Shown here: one piece after another, positions 27,087-37,538 of the stretch
Position numbering within the stretch: position 1 is the first letter of the stretch
Layout: each line of letters begins with the position of its first letter
Origin: Candidatus Bathyarchaeota archaeon
GTDB taxonomy: Archaea; Thermoproteota; Bathyarchaeia; Bathyarchaeales; DTEX01
Reading direction: 5' to 3'
NCBI GenBank assembly: GCA_018396975.1
Contig: JAGTQA010000023.1
Coordinates: forward strand, 1-37,597
DNA length: 37,597 nucleotides
The notes under the pieces: model-generated
What the model was told of the DNA's origin: nothing
The model's database searches: none
Seen by the model: only the letters and a program-made list of their open reading frames with translations
Position numbers and translations under genes: made by a program

Positions 27087-28178
27087 CTATATGGCTGTGA
27101 AACTCTCAACAGTCTCCTTATCAAGCCTCTTAACAAGCTCGATGACGAGTTTAACTGCGTTCTCAACATCCTCTAGGCTTAGGAGGCCGACGTGGCTGTG
27201 TATGTGCCTAGTCGGTATGCCTATTACGACACTTGGACATCCAGCCCGGCTAATATGTATTCTGCCAGCGTCAGTTCCACCCCTAGCAATCTGCGATAGC
27301 TGGAGTGGTATTCCAGCCTCCCTAGCCACCTTTATAACGAATTCTTTTAGGGGCTGGTTTGGAATCATACTGCTGTCATATGTGCATAGGCTTGGGCCCC
27401 TCCCCATCTTTGTCGGAGCCTCCATAGGCTTTATGCCCGGAACATCACCGGCAATATCAACCTCAATTACTAGGGCTACGTCCGGGTCAACTATATGGGC
27501 AACTGTTTGGGCCCCTCTGGCACCAACCTCCTCTTGAACTGTTGCTGCGCCGTAAATTGTGTTCGGATGGCTAATCTTATCCTCCTTTATCCTCCTTATA
27601 GTCTCCATCATCACAAATGCGCCTATCCTATCGTCAAACGCCTTCCCCATCGCAACCCTACCGCCATTAATTAGCATAAATGGGGACCATGGAACAACTG
27701 GGTCGCCAATCTTAACGCCGGCCTCAATAGCCTCCTTACTCGACGTCACACCTATATCAATATACATGTTTCTTCTATCAACAGGCTTCTGCCTCTCCTC
27801 ATCGGTCAGTAGGTGAGGTGGCTTAGCGGCTATAACACCATATAAGTCACCCTTTTCAGTCCTTACAACAACCCTCTGTGATAGAAGCACCTGATCCCAC
27901 CATCCGCCTAAAGGATTGAATGATAGGAAACCTGTGCTCTCATCTATTCCAGATATAACGAAACCAACCTCATCTATATGCCCAGCTAAAAGGACATGTG
28001 GCCTCTCAGAAGTTCCCTTACAAACAAAGATCACTGAGCCGAGCTTATCAGTTTGAATGTCGTCGGAGTAGGGCTTCATATAATCCTTAATTATCTTAGC
28101 GGTCTCCCTCTCAAAGCCCGATGGCCCAAAGGATTCGGTCATTCTCTTCAAAACATCTAAAGCCTTCTCATCAAACAT
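27087..28178 (-). CDS. M42 family metallopeptidase
   Basis: LLAGHIDEVGFVISGID...GKAFDDRIGAFVMMETIRRI...YGAATVQEEVGARGAQT...GGTDAGRIHISRAGCPSVVIGIPTRHIHSHVGLLSLEDVENAVKL. Confidence 0.96.
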   Translation of the reverse strand: MFDEKALDVLKRMTESFGPSGFERETAKIIKDYMKPYSDDIQTDKLGSVIFVCKGTSERPHVLLAGHIDEVGFVISGIDESTGFLSFNPLGGWWDQVLLSQRVVVRTEKGDLYGVIAAKPPHLLTDEERQKPVDRRNMYIDIGVTSSKEAIEAGVKIGDPVVPWSPFMLINGGRVAMGKAFDDRIGAFVMMETIRRIKEDKISHPNTIYGAATVQEEVGARGAQTVAHIVDPDVALVIEVDIAGDVPGIKPMEAPTKMGRGPSLCTYDSSMIPNQPLKEFVIKVAREAGIPLQLSQIARGGTDAGRIHISRAGCPSVVIGIPTRHIHSHVGLLSLEDVENAVKLVIELVKRLDKETVESFTAI

Positions 28179-28201
28179 GCCGCTCTCCCACCATTTATCA
28201 T

Positions 28202-29407
28202 CTACATTCTCAAGTATCTTTCAATAAAGCCTTTAATTTTTTCTATGGCCTCGGCGATTATCTCTAGGCTTGTCGCATAGGATATACGTATATATCCCTC
28301 GCCACAAGAGCCAAATACTATGCCCGGGGTTGTTGAGACCCCCTCCTCCTCAAGAAGCCTCATACATATATCGAGGCTTGACATCCCAAGATCCGGGAGC
28401 TTAGGGAAGACATAGAAGGCCCCCTTAGGCATCACACATCTAACACCTGGAATCTCATTAAGGGCCTTAACAACATATTTTCTCCTCCGGTCGAACTCCT
28501 CAACCATCCTCCTAACGCATTCCCGCGGACCTTTTAAAGCTGCGATGGCGGCTTTCTGTATGAAGCTCGCTGGACATGTTGTCGTCGCCTGCTGCATTCT
28601 ATTCATTGCATCTATTATGGTTTCATTTGCAATAGCGTATCCGAGCCTCCAGCCAGTCATAGCATACGCCTTACTGAATCCATTAATGAGTATTACATTC
28701 TCTCTAATGTTGCTGAAGCTAGCCATGCTCCTGGTCTCGAAACCATCATAAACTATCTCGTCATAGATCTCGTCTGATAGGACAAGCAGATCGTGCTCGG
28801 CCGCTATATCGGCGATGGCCTTAAGCTCGCTGACCCCTAGAACCCCACCAGTCGGATTATTTGGGGAGTTAACAAGTATCATCTTAGTTCTACTTGTTAT
28901 CTTCTCCTTAAGCATCTCCTCATCCAGTCTGTATGATTCGCCGCATGGAACCTCGATAACCCTAGCCCCAGCAGCCTCGACGCATGTAAAGTGGGTTGGC
29001 CATGTAGGTGTTAAAATCAGAACCTCATCACCGGGGTTCAGGGTTGCCATGCAGGCGCAGTATATTGCGTGTTTTGCGCCGGGCGTCACAATTATCTCCT
29101 TATCTGGATTTGCCTCGACACCCCTCTTCTCAAGCAAGTATTCGGCTATTGCCCTCCTAAGCTCAATTATGCCTAGGCTTGATGTGTAATGTGTGAAGCC
29201 GCTCATTAGGGCTTCAACTGCAGCCCTTTTTATATGTTCGGGTGTGTCGAAGTCCGGTTCGCCAACATCTAAATTGTATAGTTTCTTTCCGCTCCTCGCC
29301 AGCTCACGGGCCCTCTCGGCCATCGCTATCGTTCCGGAATGCTTGATAATATCCATCCTATCCGCCAGCCTCAAAAATTCACCTCCTTTCCAGCATCGTC
29401 CTGCCAA
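28202..29407 (-). CDS. class I/II pyridoxal-phosphate aminotransferase (aspartate aminotransferase type)
   Basis: YNLDVGEPDFDTPEHI...VNSPNNPTGGVL...LVLSDEIYDEIVYDG...INGFSKAYAMTGWRLGYAI. Confidence 0.96.
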   Translation of the reverse strand: MAGRCWKGGEFLRLADRMDIIKHSGTIAMAERARELARSGKKLYNLDVGEPDFDTPEHIKRAAVEALMSGFTHYTSSLGIIELRRAIAEYLLEKRGVEANPDKEIIVTPGAKHAIYCACMATLNPGDEVLILTPTWPTHFTCVEAAGARVIEVPCGESYRLDEEMLKEKITSRTKMILVNSPNNPTGGVLGVSELKAIADIAAEHDLLVLSDEIYDEIVYDGFETRSMASFSNIRENVILINGFSKAYAMTGWRLGYAIANETIIDAMNRMQQATTTCPASFIQKAAIAALKGPRECVRRMVEEFDRRRKYVVKALNEIPGVRCVMPKGAFYVFPKLPDLGMSSLDICMRLLEEEGVSTTPGIVFGSCGEGYIRISYATSLEIIAEAIEKIKGFIERYLRM

Positions 29408-29440
29408 TCTTAAATGATAACGATTATCCTCCCCTATATT

Positions 29441-30274
29441 TTATTTTACTGTCGGCGGAGAACTCCTCTTATGCTCAGTTCTAATATGCCTCTGTAGAAT
29501 ATCCCTAACCAGTTCTATCTGAACCCCAAATTTCTCGCTTACCTCCTCGGCTGAGAGACCCTTATCAAATAATCCAACGAGTATTTTGTCTATGATCGAG
29601 TAATCAGCCGGGATCTCATCGGCCAACTTATGTCCAGGATAAAGTTGCGGGCTACTAGGCTTCTTCACAATTCTCTCCGGTAGTCCGAGGTAGGCTGCTA
29701 GCTCCCTAACCTGGGTCTTCAGTAGATGTCTTATTGGGAATATGTCGGCTGCGCCATCGCCGTGCTTAGTGAAGTATCCTATTAAATACTCGCTCCTATC
29801 ACTTGTTCCCACAACCAGATAATTGTGGAGGTTTGCGTAGAAGTATAGGATTAACATTCTAATCCTAGCGCGCATATTTGCCAATGGCATCCTATAGATT
29901 GGGTTGTTAGGGTCGATTCCCAAGGCGCTCACAAACGCATCACATATACCATCTATGTTGATTATCTCGGCTTTCATACCCAGCATCTTAGCTAAGCCCA
30001 CAGCGTCCTCTAAATCCTCCCTAGGCGTGAAGCTGGTAGGCATTATAAGGCCTAGAACTCTGTTCCCGCCAAGCGCGCGGACACATAATGCAGCCGCTAA
30101 GCTGCTGTCTATGCCGCCGCTTAGGCCTAAAACGACCCCGGATGCACCGGCCCTCTCAACCTCCCCCCTTATAAAATCCACTATCTCATTAATAGTCTTC
30201 TCAAAGTCTATTCTCTGGGGCTCTCCGCCCAATCCACATCTCTCCTCAAAGCCAAAATATGGAGTGGTGTTCAC
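29441..30274 (-). CDS. nadE: NAD synthetase
   Basis: GVVLGLSGGIDSSLAAALCVRALGGNRVLGLIMP...VGTSDRSEYLIGYFTKHGDGAADIFPIRHLLKTQVRELAAYLGLPERIVKKPSSPQLYPGH. Confidence 0.96.
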   Translation of the reverse strand: MNTTPYFGFEERCGLGGEPQRIDFEKTINEIVDFIRGEVERAGASGVVLGLSGGIDSSLAAALCVRALGGNRVLGLIMPTSFTPREDLEDAVGLAKMLGMKAEIINIDGICDAFVSALGIDPNNPIYRMPLANMRARIRMLILYFYANLHNYLVVGTSDRSEYLIGYFTKHGDGAADIFPIRHLLKTQVRELAAYLGLPERIVKKPSSPQLYPGHKLADEIPADYSIIDKILVGLFDKGLSAEEVSEKFGVQIELVRDILQRHIRTEHKRSSPPTVK

Positions 30275-30352
30275 GACTATAAATTATGCGCTCCACTGGA
30301 ATAGTAAAGCTTAAATCTCCGGCTAATGCCCTCTCTATAGGTGACTGTTTAA

Positions 30353-30514
30353 TTGGCGGGTGAGGAAGAAACCACAATACTGTATCAGTGCGTTAAATGC
30401 GGGGCCATAGTTAAGTCATCCGAGCTTGAGCTTGGCATAAGATGCCCATACTGCCGCTATAGGGTTCTGAGGAAGGTTAGGCCGCCAATAGTCAAGAGGG
30501 TTCTGGCCAGATAG
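30353..30514 (+). CDS. rpo12: DNA-directed RNA polymerase subunit P (Rpo12)
   Basis: Small ORF absent from the supplied track: (TTG)AGEEETTILYQCVKCGAIVKSSELELGIRCPYCRYRVLRKVRPPIVKRVLAR; two CxxC zinc motifs and RCPYCRYRVL are diagnostic. Confidence 0.93.
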   Translation: MAGEEETTILYQCVKCGAIVKSSELELGIRCPYCRYRVLRKVRPPIVKRVLAR

Positions 30515-30553
30515 GACCCCACTCACATTATATACTTCCGCGAATACTTTTCT

Positions 30554-31822
30554 TTGGTGATGATCATGGAGAGATTTAAGGTTAGGGATCTGAGCCTAGC
30601 CGATAAAGGTGAACTGCTAATTGAGTGGGCTTCTAGGCACATGCCAGTCCTAAACCAGATTAGGGAGCGATTCAGCATTGAAAGGCCTTTCAACGGCTTA
30701 AGGATCGGCGCATGCCTCCACGTAACCAAGGAAACAGCCGTCCTAGTTAAAACTCTCATCGCCGGCGGAGCGGATGTTGCATTATGCGGCTCTAACCCAC
30801 TCTCAACACAAGATGAGGTTGCGGCGGCCCTAGCTAAAATGGGCGTCAGCGTCTACGCCTGGCGTGGTGAGACTGTTGAAGAGTATTATTGGTGCATAAA
30901 CCGTGTTATAGATCATGACCCCATGATCACAATGGATGATGGCGCCGATCTCGTTGGGACAATCCACTCCTCTAGGAGGGAGGCTCTGAAGAATATTATA
31001 GGCGGAACCGAGGAGACTACAACTGGAGTTATGCGTCTTAGGGCCATGGCTCAGAGGGGCGTCCTACAGTATCCGATTATAGCGGTTAATGATGCGTACA
31101 CTAAGTATCTCTTCGATAACCGCTATGGGACTGGGCAGAGCACGATAGATGGTATCTTAAGGGCAACAAACACCCTCCTAGCTGGAAAGAGGTTCGTTGT
31201 CTGCGGATATGGCTGGTGCGGGCGAGGCCTAGCTATGAGGGCTAGGGGGATGGGCGCTAACGTCATAGTGACCGAGGTCAATCCATTAAGAGCCCTTGAG
31301 GCAGTAATGGATGGTTTCCAGGTTATGCCTATGAGTGAGGCTGCGGCTATAGGGGATATATTCGTGACCGTCACAGGAAATATCAATGTTATTAGGGGGG
31401 AGCACATGCTCAAGATGAGGGACGGTGCAATACTGGCGAACAGCGGACACTTTAATGTAGAGATAAGCCTACCGGACCTCGAGTCCCTCTCCACATCAAA
31501 GAGGACTATAAGGCCGAACCTTGAGGAGTACACGCTTAAGAATGGTAGGAGAATATATCTGTTAGCCGAGGGGAGACTTATAAATCTGGCCTCTGCTGAG
31601 GGGCATCCATCAGAGGTCATGGACATGTCATTCTCAAACCAAGCGCTATGCATTGAGTATTTGGTTAAGGGGCCTAGGCTTAAGCCCGGAGTATATAGGG
31701 TTCCTGAGGAGATCGATGAGACTGTTGCTAGGCTTAAGCTTAAGGCCATGGGCATAGAGATTGATGAGATGACGGAGGAGCAGAAGAAGTATCTGCTGAG
31801 CTGGGAAGCTGGGACAACGTAA
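30554..31822 (+). CDS. ahcY: adenosylhomocysteinase
   Basis: [46 protein letters not shown]...[20 protein letters not shown]...[44 protein letters not shown]. Confidence 0.98.
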   Translation: MVMIMERFKVRDLSLADKGELLIEWASRHMPVLNQIRERFSIERPFNGLRIGACLHVTKETAVLVKTLIAGGADVALCGSNPLSTQDEVAAALAKMGVSVYAWRGETVEEYYWCINRVIDHDPMITMDDGADLVGTIHSSRREALKNIIGGTEETTTGVMRLRAMAQRGVLQYPIIAVNDAYTKYLFDNRYGTGQSTIDGILRATNTLLAGKRFVVCGYGWCGRGLAMRARGMGANVIVTEVNPLRALEAVMDGFQVMPMSEAAAIGDIFVTVTGNINVIRGEHMLKMRDGAILANSGHFNVEISLPDLESLSTSKRTIRPNLEEYTLKNGRRIYLLAEGRLINLASAEGHPSEVMDMSFSNQALCIEYLVKGPRLKPGVYRVPEEIDETVARLKLKAMGIEIDEMTEEQKKYLLSWEAGTT

Positions 31823-31869
31823 TCGCCTAGCCAGCGGATTAGGCGGGCTCATAAATTATTGAGGGATGG

Positions 31870-32655
31870 ATGATGGTCGAATATTATCTGCCTAGAGGGA
31901 TGCGCCCCTCAACCCTAGAGGAGCGGAGAAAATTCTATACTGAGGAATTTAATATTGCTGGCGTCCGCGATTGGTTTAGGAACTGGATTGGCAAGGTTGT
32001 CTTCGCGGTGATAATTGGTAGGCATACAAGGATTTATCCGCCCGAGTATGAGGAGGATGCCTCAGCAACCATCCTAATAGACAGCTATAGGAGCCTAGAG
32101 GATGTTAGGGGATGGATACTTGAGTTCCTCCCAGAATCAGTATATTATGACAGAAATATTTATGATGAAGACGGCAACGTTCTAGGCCAAGAATTGGCCT
32201 TTGACCTAGACCCAGAGAACCTAACATGCCCAATACACGGATCCCTCGAGGATAAGATGCGTAGGGGTCAGGGCCTAAGCTTCTGCGAGATAGAGCTCGA
32301 AATGGTTAGGGATGAGACAATAAGGCTCTACGAGGAGCTCTCGAAAAACTTCTCAAACCTAAGAGTAGTGTATTCTGGAAGGGGCTTCCACATACACATT
32401 CTCGACCTAGAGACCTTCAGCTGGAGCCATGAGGAGCGTAGTAAACTTGCAAGGAATATGAGGGAGATGGGATTCATGATAGATGAATGGGTAACCTCCG
32501 GGAGCATGAGATTGATTAGGCTCCCCCACAGCCTTCATGGAATGGTCTCCAGAATAGTCACGCCGATAAATGCATCCGAGCTCGAGTCATTTAATCCCAT
32601 TGAGGATAGGAGATGCATACCAAAGTTTCTTAGAGAAGGTGGGAGAGACGCCTAA
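31870..32655 (+). CDS. priS: DNA primase small subunit
   Basis: GQELAFDLDPENLTCP (catalytic DxD), LRVVYSGRGFHIHILDL, MRLIRLPHSLHG. Confidence 0.88.
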   Translation: MMVEYYLPRGMRPSTLEERRKFYTEEFNIAGVRDWFRNWIGKVVFAVIIGRHTRIYPPEYEEDASATILIDSYRSLEDVRGWILEFLPESVYYDRNIYDEDGNVLGQELAFDLDPENLTCPIHGSLEDKMRRGQGLSFCEIELEMVRDETIRLYEELSKNFSNLRVVYSGRGFHIHILDLETFSWSHEERSKLARNMREMGFMIDEWVTSGSMRLIRLPHSLHGMVSRIVTPINASELESFNPIEDRRCIPKFLREGGRDA

Positions 32656-32675
32656 AAGCACTAGGCTCTTACCCC

Positions 32676-32834
32676 TCACTTTCTCTTACATGCCCTCCGC
32701 TTCTTTACCTCCTCGGCCTTCTTCTCCTCCTTTCCATAATAGTAGTATTTCTTTTTCTTTTCAGCCTCTGACAAGTATAATTCCCCCAACCTCGAAGATA
32801 TTATCTCATCCTTTACCCATATAAAATTTAGCAT
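32676..32834 (-). CDS. small lysine-rich protein candidate (about 52 aa)
   Basis: MLNFIWVKDEIISSRLGELYLSEAEKKKKYYYYGKEEKKAEEVKKRRACKRK; only open frame in the gap; AT-rich promoter-like sequence just upstream on the minus strand. Confidence 0.4.
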   Translation of the reverse strand: MLNFIWVKDEIISSRLGELYLSEAEKKKKYYYYGKEEKKAEEVKKRRACKRK

Positions 32835-32884
32835 TATCCTTAAATGGATAGTGACAGATCTTTCTTGATAAGCTGGTGAATGTG

Positions 32885-33715
32885 ATGGAGCCAGCATGTG
32901 AGAGAATGGACTGGAAGGTTAAGTTACTATCCGATCTTGCTAGGGAGATTTATTCATCCGTCCACCCAATCCTCGGGACATCGAAGGCTGGAGAGAACGT
33001 CGGCTTAGGCTTCGGAGGGGACAAGACAAAATTCATAGACGCCGTATCTGAGGATGCAGCCCTAAAGTATTTGGAGAGATCTGGTGTTTCATGCGTGTTT
33101 GTTGGCGAGGAGTGCGGTGTTAAGGAGATCGGCTCATCACCAGAATTCTACCTTATAGTTGATGGTGTTGATGGAACAAGTAATGCTGTAAGGGGAATAA
33201 GATTCGCCTCGGCATCTATAGCCATGTCGCCAACCAAGTGGCTCGGTGACATAGAGGCAGCGGTCGTAATAGACCTATTTGATGGGGGATTATACTCGGC
33301 TATAAAGGGTAAGGGCGCCGAGTATAATGGCAGGCCGATTAAGCCATCAGACATAAGAAGCCTTAAGGACGCGATTGTAAGCATAGATGTTTCAAGGAGT
33401 AGGAAGTCGATAAAGAGGACCGCGCCAATAATGGGTAGAGTTAAGGGCTTAAGATCCCTCGGCTCAGCATCACTAGAGATATGCCACGTCGCATCGGGAC
33501 TCCTAGACGCTTACATTGATCTGCGGGATATGCTCAGGACAATAGATTTTGCGGCTGGAATGCTGATAGTTAGGGAGGCTGGAGGTTTATTTCTTCAGCC
33601 CAGCGGTGAGGAGATCCCAAATGTCCCGCTGACTGAGGTTAGGCGCTTCTCGGTTATAGCCTCAGCGAACAGAAACATTTTTGACGAAATAATCTCCTTA
33701 ATTGATTTAGGATAA
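32885..33715 (+). CDS. inositol monophosphatase / archaeal fructose-1,6-bisphosphatase family
   Basis: CVFVGEECGVKEIG...LIVDGVDGTSNAVRGIRFASASIA...RSLGSASLEICHVASGLLDAYIDLRDMLRTIDFAAGMLIVREAGG. Confidence 0.93.
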   Translation: MEPACERMDWKVKLLSDLAREIYSSVHPILGTSKAGENVGLGFGGDKTKFIDAVSEDAALKYLERSGVSCVFVGEECGVKEIGSSPEFYLIVDGVDGTSNAVRGIRFASASIAMSPTKWLGDIEAAVVIDLFDGGLYSAIKGKGAEYNGRPIKPSDIRSLKDAIVSIDVSRSRKSIKRTAPIMGRVKGLRSLGSASLEICHVASGLLDAYIDLRDMLRTIDFAAGMLIVREAGGLFLQPSGEEIPNVPLTEVRRFSVIASANRNIFDEIISLIDLG

Positions 33716-33735
33716 TCCGCGCCAAGTGCATATTT

Positions 33736-34608
33736 ATGAGTGAAGAGCCTAGAACATTACTTAAGCCGGTAAGTCCCTACCCAGCATTATTGATTGAGAG
33801 CGGCTCGGAGAAGTTCCTAACCATCTCAGACATACATTTGGGTTGGGAGGCAAACCTAGCTGGGGAGGGGGTTCACGTCCCATCCCAAACAAATAAGCTT
33901 CTGAGAAGACTTGAAAGGATAATATCGCTTGTTAAACCCGACTGCCTAACCATACTCGGCGACATAAAGCATACGATTGAGAAGATTGAGCTTGAAGAGT
34001 GGCGGGATGTACCAATCTTCTTCGAGAGCCTCCTCAGAAAAATATCATGTATAAAAGTTATTCCCGGAAATCACGATGGGAACATAGAGGTTTTGTTGCC
34101 AGAGGGGGTTGAGGTGGCACCGCAGCAGGGGATTGTTATTGGCGGGGCCGGACTATTCCATGGGCATACATGGCCGGACATAAAGCTATTAGGCTGCGAA
34201 ACGCTGATTATAGGGCATATACATCCAACAGTAACATTTAAGGATCCAATGGGCTTCCGAATAACCAGCCAAGTCTGGGTTAGAGCACCATGCGATAGGC
34301 CCACGCTAGTAAGGTCAACACTAAAGCACTATAATGTTAGGCTTAAGAGGGATGATGACCCAGAGGAGATTTTGAGGGCAAAATTCTCCATCGAGCCCAA
34401 AGTTAGGAGCCTCATAGTAATGCCCTCCTTCAACGACTTTCTAGGCGGGAGGGCGATAAATAGGGCTTCAATATCTAGGGATGTGATCTTCAAGGATTTT
34501 ATCGGCCCGGTTCTAAGATCCGGAAGCGTTGATCTTGAGAGAGCTGAAATTTATTTGCTAGATGGAACCTTTATCGGCACGCTTAACAAGCTGAGCATGC
34601 TAGAGTAG
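33736..34608 (+). CDS. MJ0037-type metallophosphoesterase
   Basis: LTISDIHLGWEANLAGEGVHVPSQTNKLLRRLERIISLVKPDCLTILGDIKH...VIPGNHDGNIEVL...LFHGHTWPDIKLLGCETLIIGHIHPTVTFKDPMG. Confidence 0.92.
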   Translation: MSEEPRTLLKPVSPYPALLIESGSEKFLTISDIHLGWEANLAGEGVHVPSQTNKLLRRLERIISLVKPDCLTILGDIKHTIEKIELEEWRDVPIFFESLLRKISCIKVIPGNHDGNIEVLLPEGVEVAPQQGIVIGGAGLFHGHTWPDIKLLGCETLIIGHIHPTVTFKDPMGFRITSQVWVRAPCDRPTLVRSTLKHYNVRLKRDDDPEEILRAKFSIEPKVRSLIVMPSFNDFLGGRAINRASISRDVIFKDFIGPVLRSGSVDLERAEIYLLDGTFIGTLNKLSMLE

Positions 34609-36495
34609 CTTTTCTGGGGATCTCACCCAGACCGTCATTGGGCTGCGCTCCCTATTGGCCCAAGCATAGTATGGTATTGCAGTGAACTCTACATTACGTA
34701 CACTAAGCCTAACCTCATCCTTGTAGGCATATAATTTCCTTCCGAAGGCCTCAGGATCCACTGCTAATGCCTCACCACGCACAACCATCACCCCGCCAAG
34801 CAAATCCCGCATCCATTCAACCCTAATCTGAGAGTCATCGGGTAGAACAAGATCCCACACGTCGAATCCTGGATTATCAACGCCCTCAAAGCAGTAAACT
34901 ATTGGTCCACGTTTCAATGCAACCCTATCATTATTCTCCATAACGTGTGGGTGGGAGATCAGCCTCTCAACCGGCATCTTAAGCAAAATCCTAACTTTAT
35001 CGCCATCTCTCCACGAGCGGCTTATCACGGCATACCCAGACACCAAAGGCCCACTAAACTTCTCGCCATTAACAGATATGCTCGCATCCCTACACCAGCC
35101 TGGAACACGTAGGTGGAGGTTGAACTCTTTCACGTCCGCTGGATGTATGGTTATGTTAATCTCCCCATCCCATGGGTAATTGGTCTCTTGGATAAGAGTT
35201 ATCTCCGATCCATCAAGGTCTATCCTCGCCTTTCCACTGGCATAGAGGTGCACCCATACACCGTTATCCGATGTGCTGTAGAAGTAGCCGGGTAATGAGG
35301 CTATCAGCCTAGCTATATTTGGTGGGCAGCATGCGCACTCAAACCACTCTTGACGCCTATGCCTACCCCTATCAGCCAATGGATTAACATAAAAGTAGTG
35401 TCTGCCATCAAGGGATATTCCAGACAATACTCCATTGTATAGGGCCAGCTCCATTATATCTGCGAATGCGCCGTCGCCAGTTAATAGTAGCATGCGCCAG
35501 TTCCACATGAAATTGGCTATGGCAGCGCATGTCTCGGCATAAGCCCTAGAATTTGGCAGCTCATAGTCTTCGCCAAATGCTTCGCCTTCATATCGCGAGC
35601 CAACCCCACCAGTCACATACATTTTACGCTCAACCATATTGTGCCATAGGCGCATGAGGGCCTCAAAGAGGGTTTTGTCACCAACCTCAGCATATACGTC
35701 CGCCACTCCGCAATTTAGATATAGGGCTCTGACAGCATGCCCCACGATCTCGTCCAGCTCCCTAAAGGGCTTATGGTCGATGTGGTATGGGTTTCCTCCG
35801 ATAATGCCTTTCCCACGGTTATCGATGAAGAAGCATGCCAGATCCAAATATTCCCTCTTCCCAACAGTCCGATATAACTCTACGAGGGCCATTTCGACCT
35901 CAGGATGCCCGGGTACACCAACGCGCTTCCCTGGACCGAATGTGTCAACTATGTGATCTGCAAATCGGCATGCGATCTCTAGGAGCCTTCTGTTGCCAGC
36001 TGATCTATAGAGCGCCACGGCCGCCTGCATCAAATGTCCAGCGCAATAGAGCTCATGCATATCCCTAAGGTTCTTCCACCGCTCACTCTTCCGCTCAAAG
36101 GTGAAGAATGTGTTTAGGTAGCCGTTCTCATCCTGTGCCGCGGCAATCTCATCAATAGTTTGCTCCACTAAACTAATAATTTCTGGGTTAGGTTCATATG
36201 CGTGTGAAAAGGCTGCTGCCTCAATCCACTTATAGACGTCTGAGTCATTAAAGACTAGGCCGCGGAAGCTCCCGGTCTCCTTCCCAGACGCCCTCCGGAA
36301 ATTAAATATGCGGCCAGTCTCCTCTAGCAGCCTATACTGGGATGGAATGGTAACCTCCCTTATAATCTTCAGCCTAGGAGCCCAGAACCCATCCTCCAGC
36401 CGAACGTTCTCGATGGGAACCGGCCTTAGCCTAGCATATAAACTTCGCGATGTATCGGTAACAACCGTAAAGTGTTCTTTACCCACCAATAACAT
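34600..36495 (-). CDS. GH127 (DUF1680) beta-L-arabinofuranosidase family protein
   Basis: LEDGFWAPRLKIIREVTIPSQYRLLEETGRIFNFR...DSDVYKWIEAAAF...YVTGGVGSRYEGEAFGEDYELPNSRAYAETCAAIANFMWNWRML...YVNPLAD...FECACCPPNIARLIASLPGYFYS. Confidence 0.96.
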   Translation of the reverse strand: MLLVGKEHFTVVTDTSRSLYARLRPVPIENVRLEDGFWAPRLKIIREVTIPSQYRLLEETGRIFNFRRASGKETGSFRGLVFNDSDVYKWIEAAAFSHAYEPNPEIISLVEQTIDEIAAAQDENGYLNTFFTFERKSERWKNLRDMHELYCAGHLMQAAVALYRSAGNRRLLEIACRFADHIVDTFGPGKRVGVPGHPEVEMALVELYRTVGKREYLDLACFFIDNRGKGIIGGNPYHIDHKPFRELDEIVGHAVRALYLNCGVADVYAEVGDKTLFEALMRLWHNMVERKMYVTGGVGSRYEGEAFGEDYELPNSRAYAETCAAIANFMWNWRMLLLTGDGAFADIMELALYNGVLSGISLDGRHYFYVNPLADRGRHRRQEWFECACCPPNIARLIASLPGYFYSTSDNGVWVHLYASGKARIDLDGSEITLIQETNYPWDGEINITIHPADVKEFNLHLRVPGWCRDASISVNGEKFSGPLVSGYAVISRSWRDGDKVRILLKMPVERLISHPHVMENNDRVALKRGPIVYCFEGVDNPGFDVWDLVLPDDSQIRVEWMRDLLGGVMVVRGEALAVDPEAFGRKLYAYKDEVRLSVRNVEFTAIPYYAWANRERSPMTVWVRSPEKLL

Positions 36496-36594
36496 TTCCC
36501 CCCGATATACGAGAAAATAGTCTCAAGCAATTTAAATGTTTAGTGGTAGAAAGCGATTATATTGGAGGGAAAAATTTGGGGGAGCCGATTACGT

Positions 36595-36825
36595 TTATGG
36601 TAGGCATACGGCTGTCTGAGTATGCTGGACCCCCTCAATTGCATGTATCCTCTTTATAACATCCTTCAACGTCTCTAGGCTGTCTAGTTCGGCATAAACT
36701 ATTATATCATATTGTCCTGTTACGGCATGAGCGGTCTTCACACCCTCAATCCTCGATATTTCTGAGGCCACCTGCCACGGCTCTCCCCTTTCAACCTCAA
36801 CTAGAATATACACGCTTATCTGCAT
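36595..36825 (-). CDS. stand-alone Lrp/AsnC ligand-binding (RAM) domain protein
   Basis: MQISVYILVEVERGEPWQVASEISRIEGVKTAHAVTGQYDIIVYAELDSLETLKDVIKRIHAIEGVQHTQTAVCL. Confidence 0.92.
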   Translation of the reverse strand: MQISVYILVEVERGEPWQVASEISRIEGVKTAHAVTGQYDIIVYAELDSLETLKDVIKRIHAIEGVQHTQTAVCLP

Positions 36826-36928
36826 TAGGCACACCAAGAGTATTTTATGGTGAGAATAATTAAAAATATATCGCAGTTCCACAATACTAAATCTAGGACT
36901 CCACGTAAAATTTTAGGAAGCCCCGGGG

Positions 36929-37492
36929 ATGGAGGAGGAAAAACTAAGGAGGATAGCCGAGCTTAGGGAGATTCTAGAGGAAAGAATTAGGAGCTTAGAG
37001 GGTGAGATTGAAGGATTAAGGACGCTTCTGGAATTCGTTAATGAGATTCTGCTTGAAGTGAGCTTCAAAAGGGCTGAGGAGATGGTGGCGCCGCCAAAAG
37101 CCGCTGAAGTAGCACCAGTTCAGCCTCCAAGCCCACCGCAAGTTAAAGCGATTCCACTTAAGACTGGTGGTGGAGAAAACTTAGCAAACATATATATTGA
37201 GGGCCGAAATATGCGTGTCATACCTGAGGCGGATAAAAAATTCGATGTTGGCACGCCACCCTTTAAGGCCTTCCTAGTAGATAAGGTTCTAATGAGGATG
37301 CATGAAGTTGACCAAGAAGCTGTTAGGAAGGGTGAACTTATGCCCGATGAGGCCCTATCCTTCGATATAAAGACTGATGGAAACATATTACGTGAGATAC
37401 TTGTTAGAAATATAACGCCGCAAAGGGAGCGGGAACTCCGCTCGGCAATAAGATGGACCCTAGAAAAAATGTATGAGAAAACAAGAGCTTAA
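36929..37492 (+). CDS. conserved-looking archaeal protein of unknown function with N-terminal coiled coil
   Basis: 187 aa; coiled coil followed by a compact domain ANIYIEGRNMRVIPEADKKFDVGTPPFKAFLVDKVLMRM...GELMPDEALSFDIKTDGNILREILVRNI. Confidence 0.7.
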   Translation: MEEEKLRRIAELREILEERIRSLEGEIEGLRTLLEFVNEILLEVSFKRAEEMVAPPKAAEVAPVQPPSPPQVKAIPLKTGGGENLANIYIEGRNMRVIPEADKKFDVGTPPFKAFLVDKVLMRMHEVDQEAVRKGELMPDEALSFDIKTDGNILREILVRNITPQRERELRSAIRWTLEKMYEKTRA

Positions 37493-37538
37493 CACGAAAA
37501 GCTCATATTAGACATTCACCCTTAAGCTCTCTTGGACG

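Noticed and set aside
31123-31755. 210-aa minus-strand ORF
   Set aside because: Antisense to ahcY.
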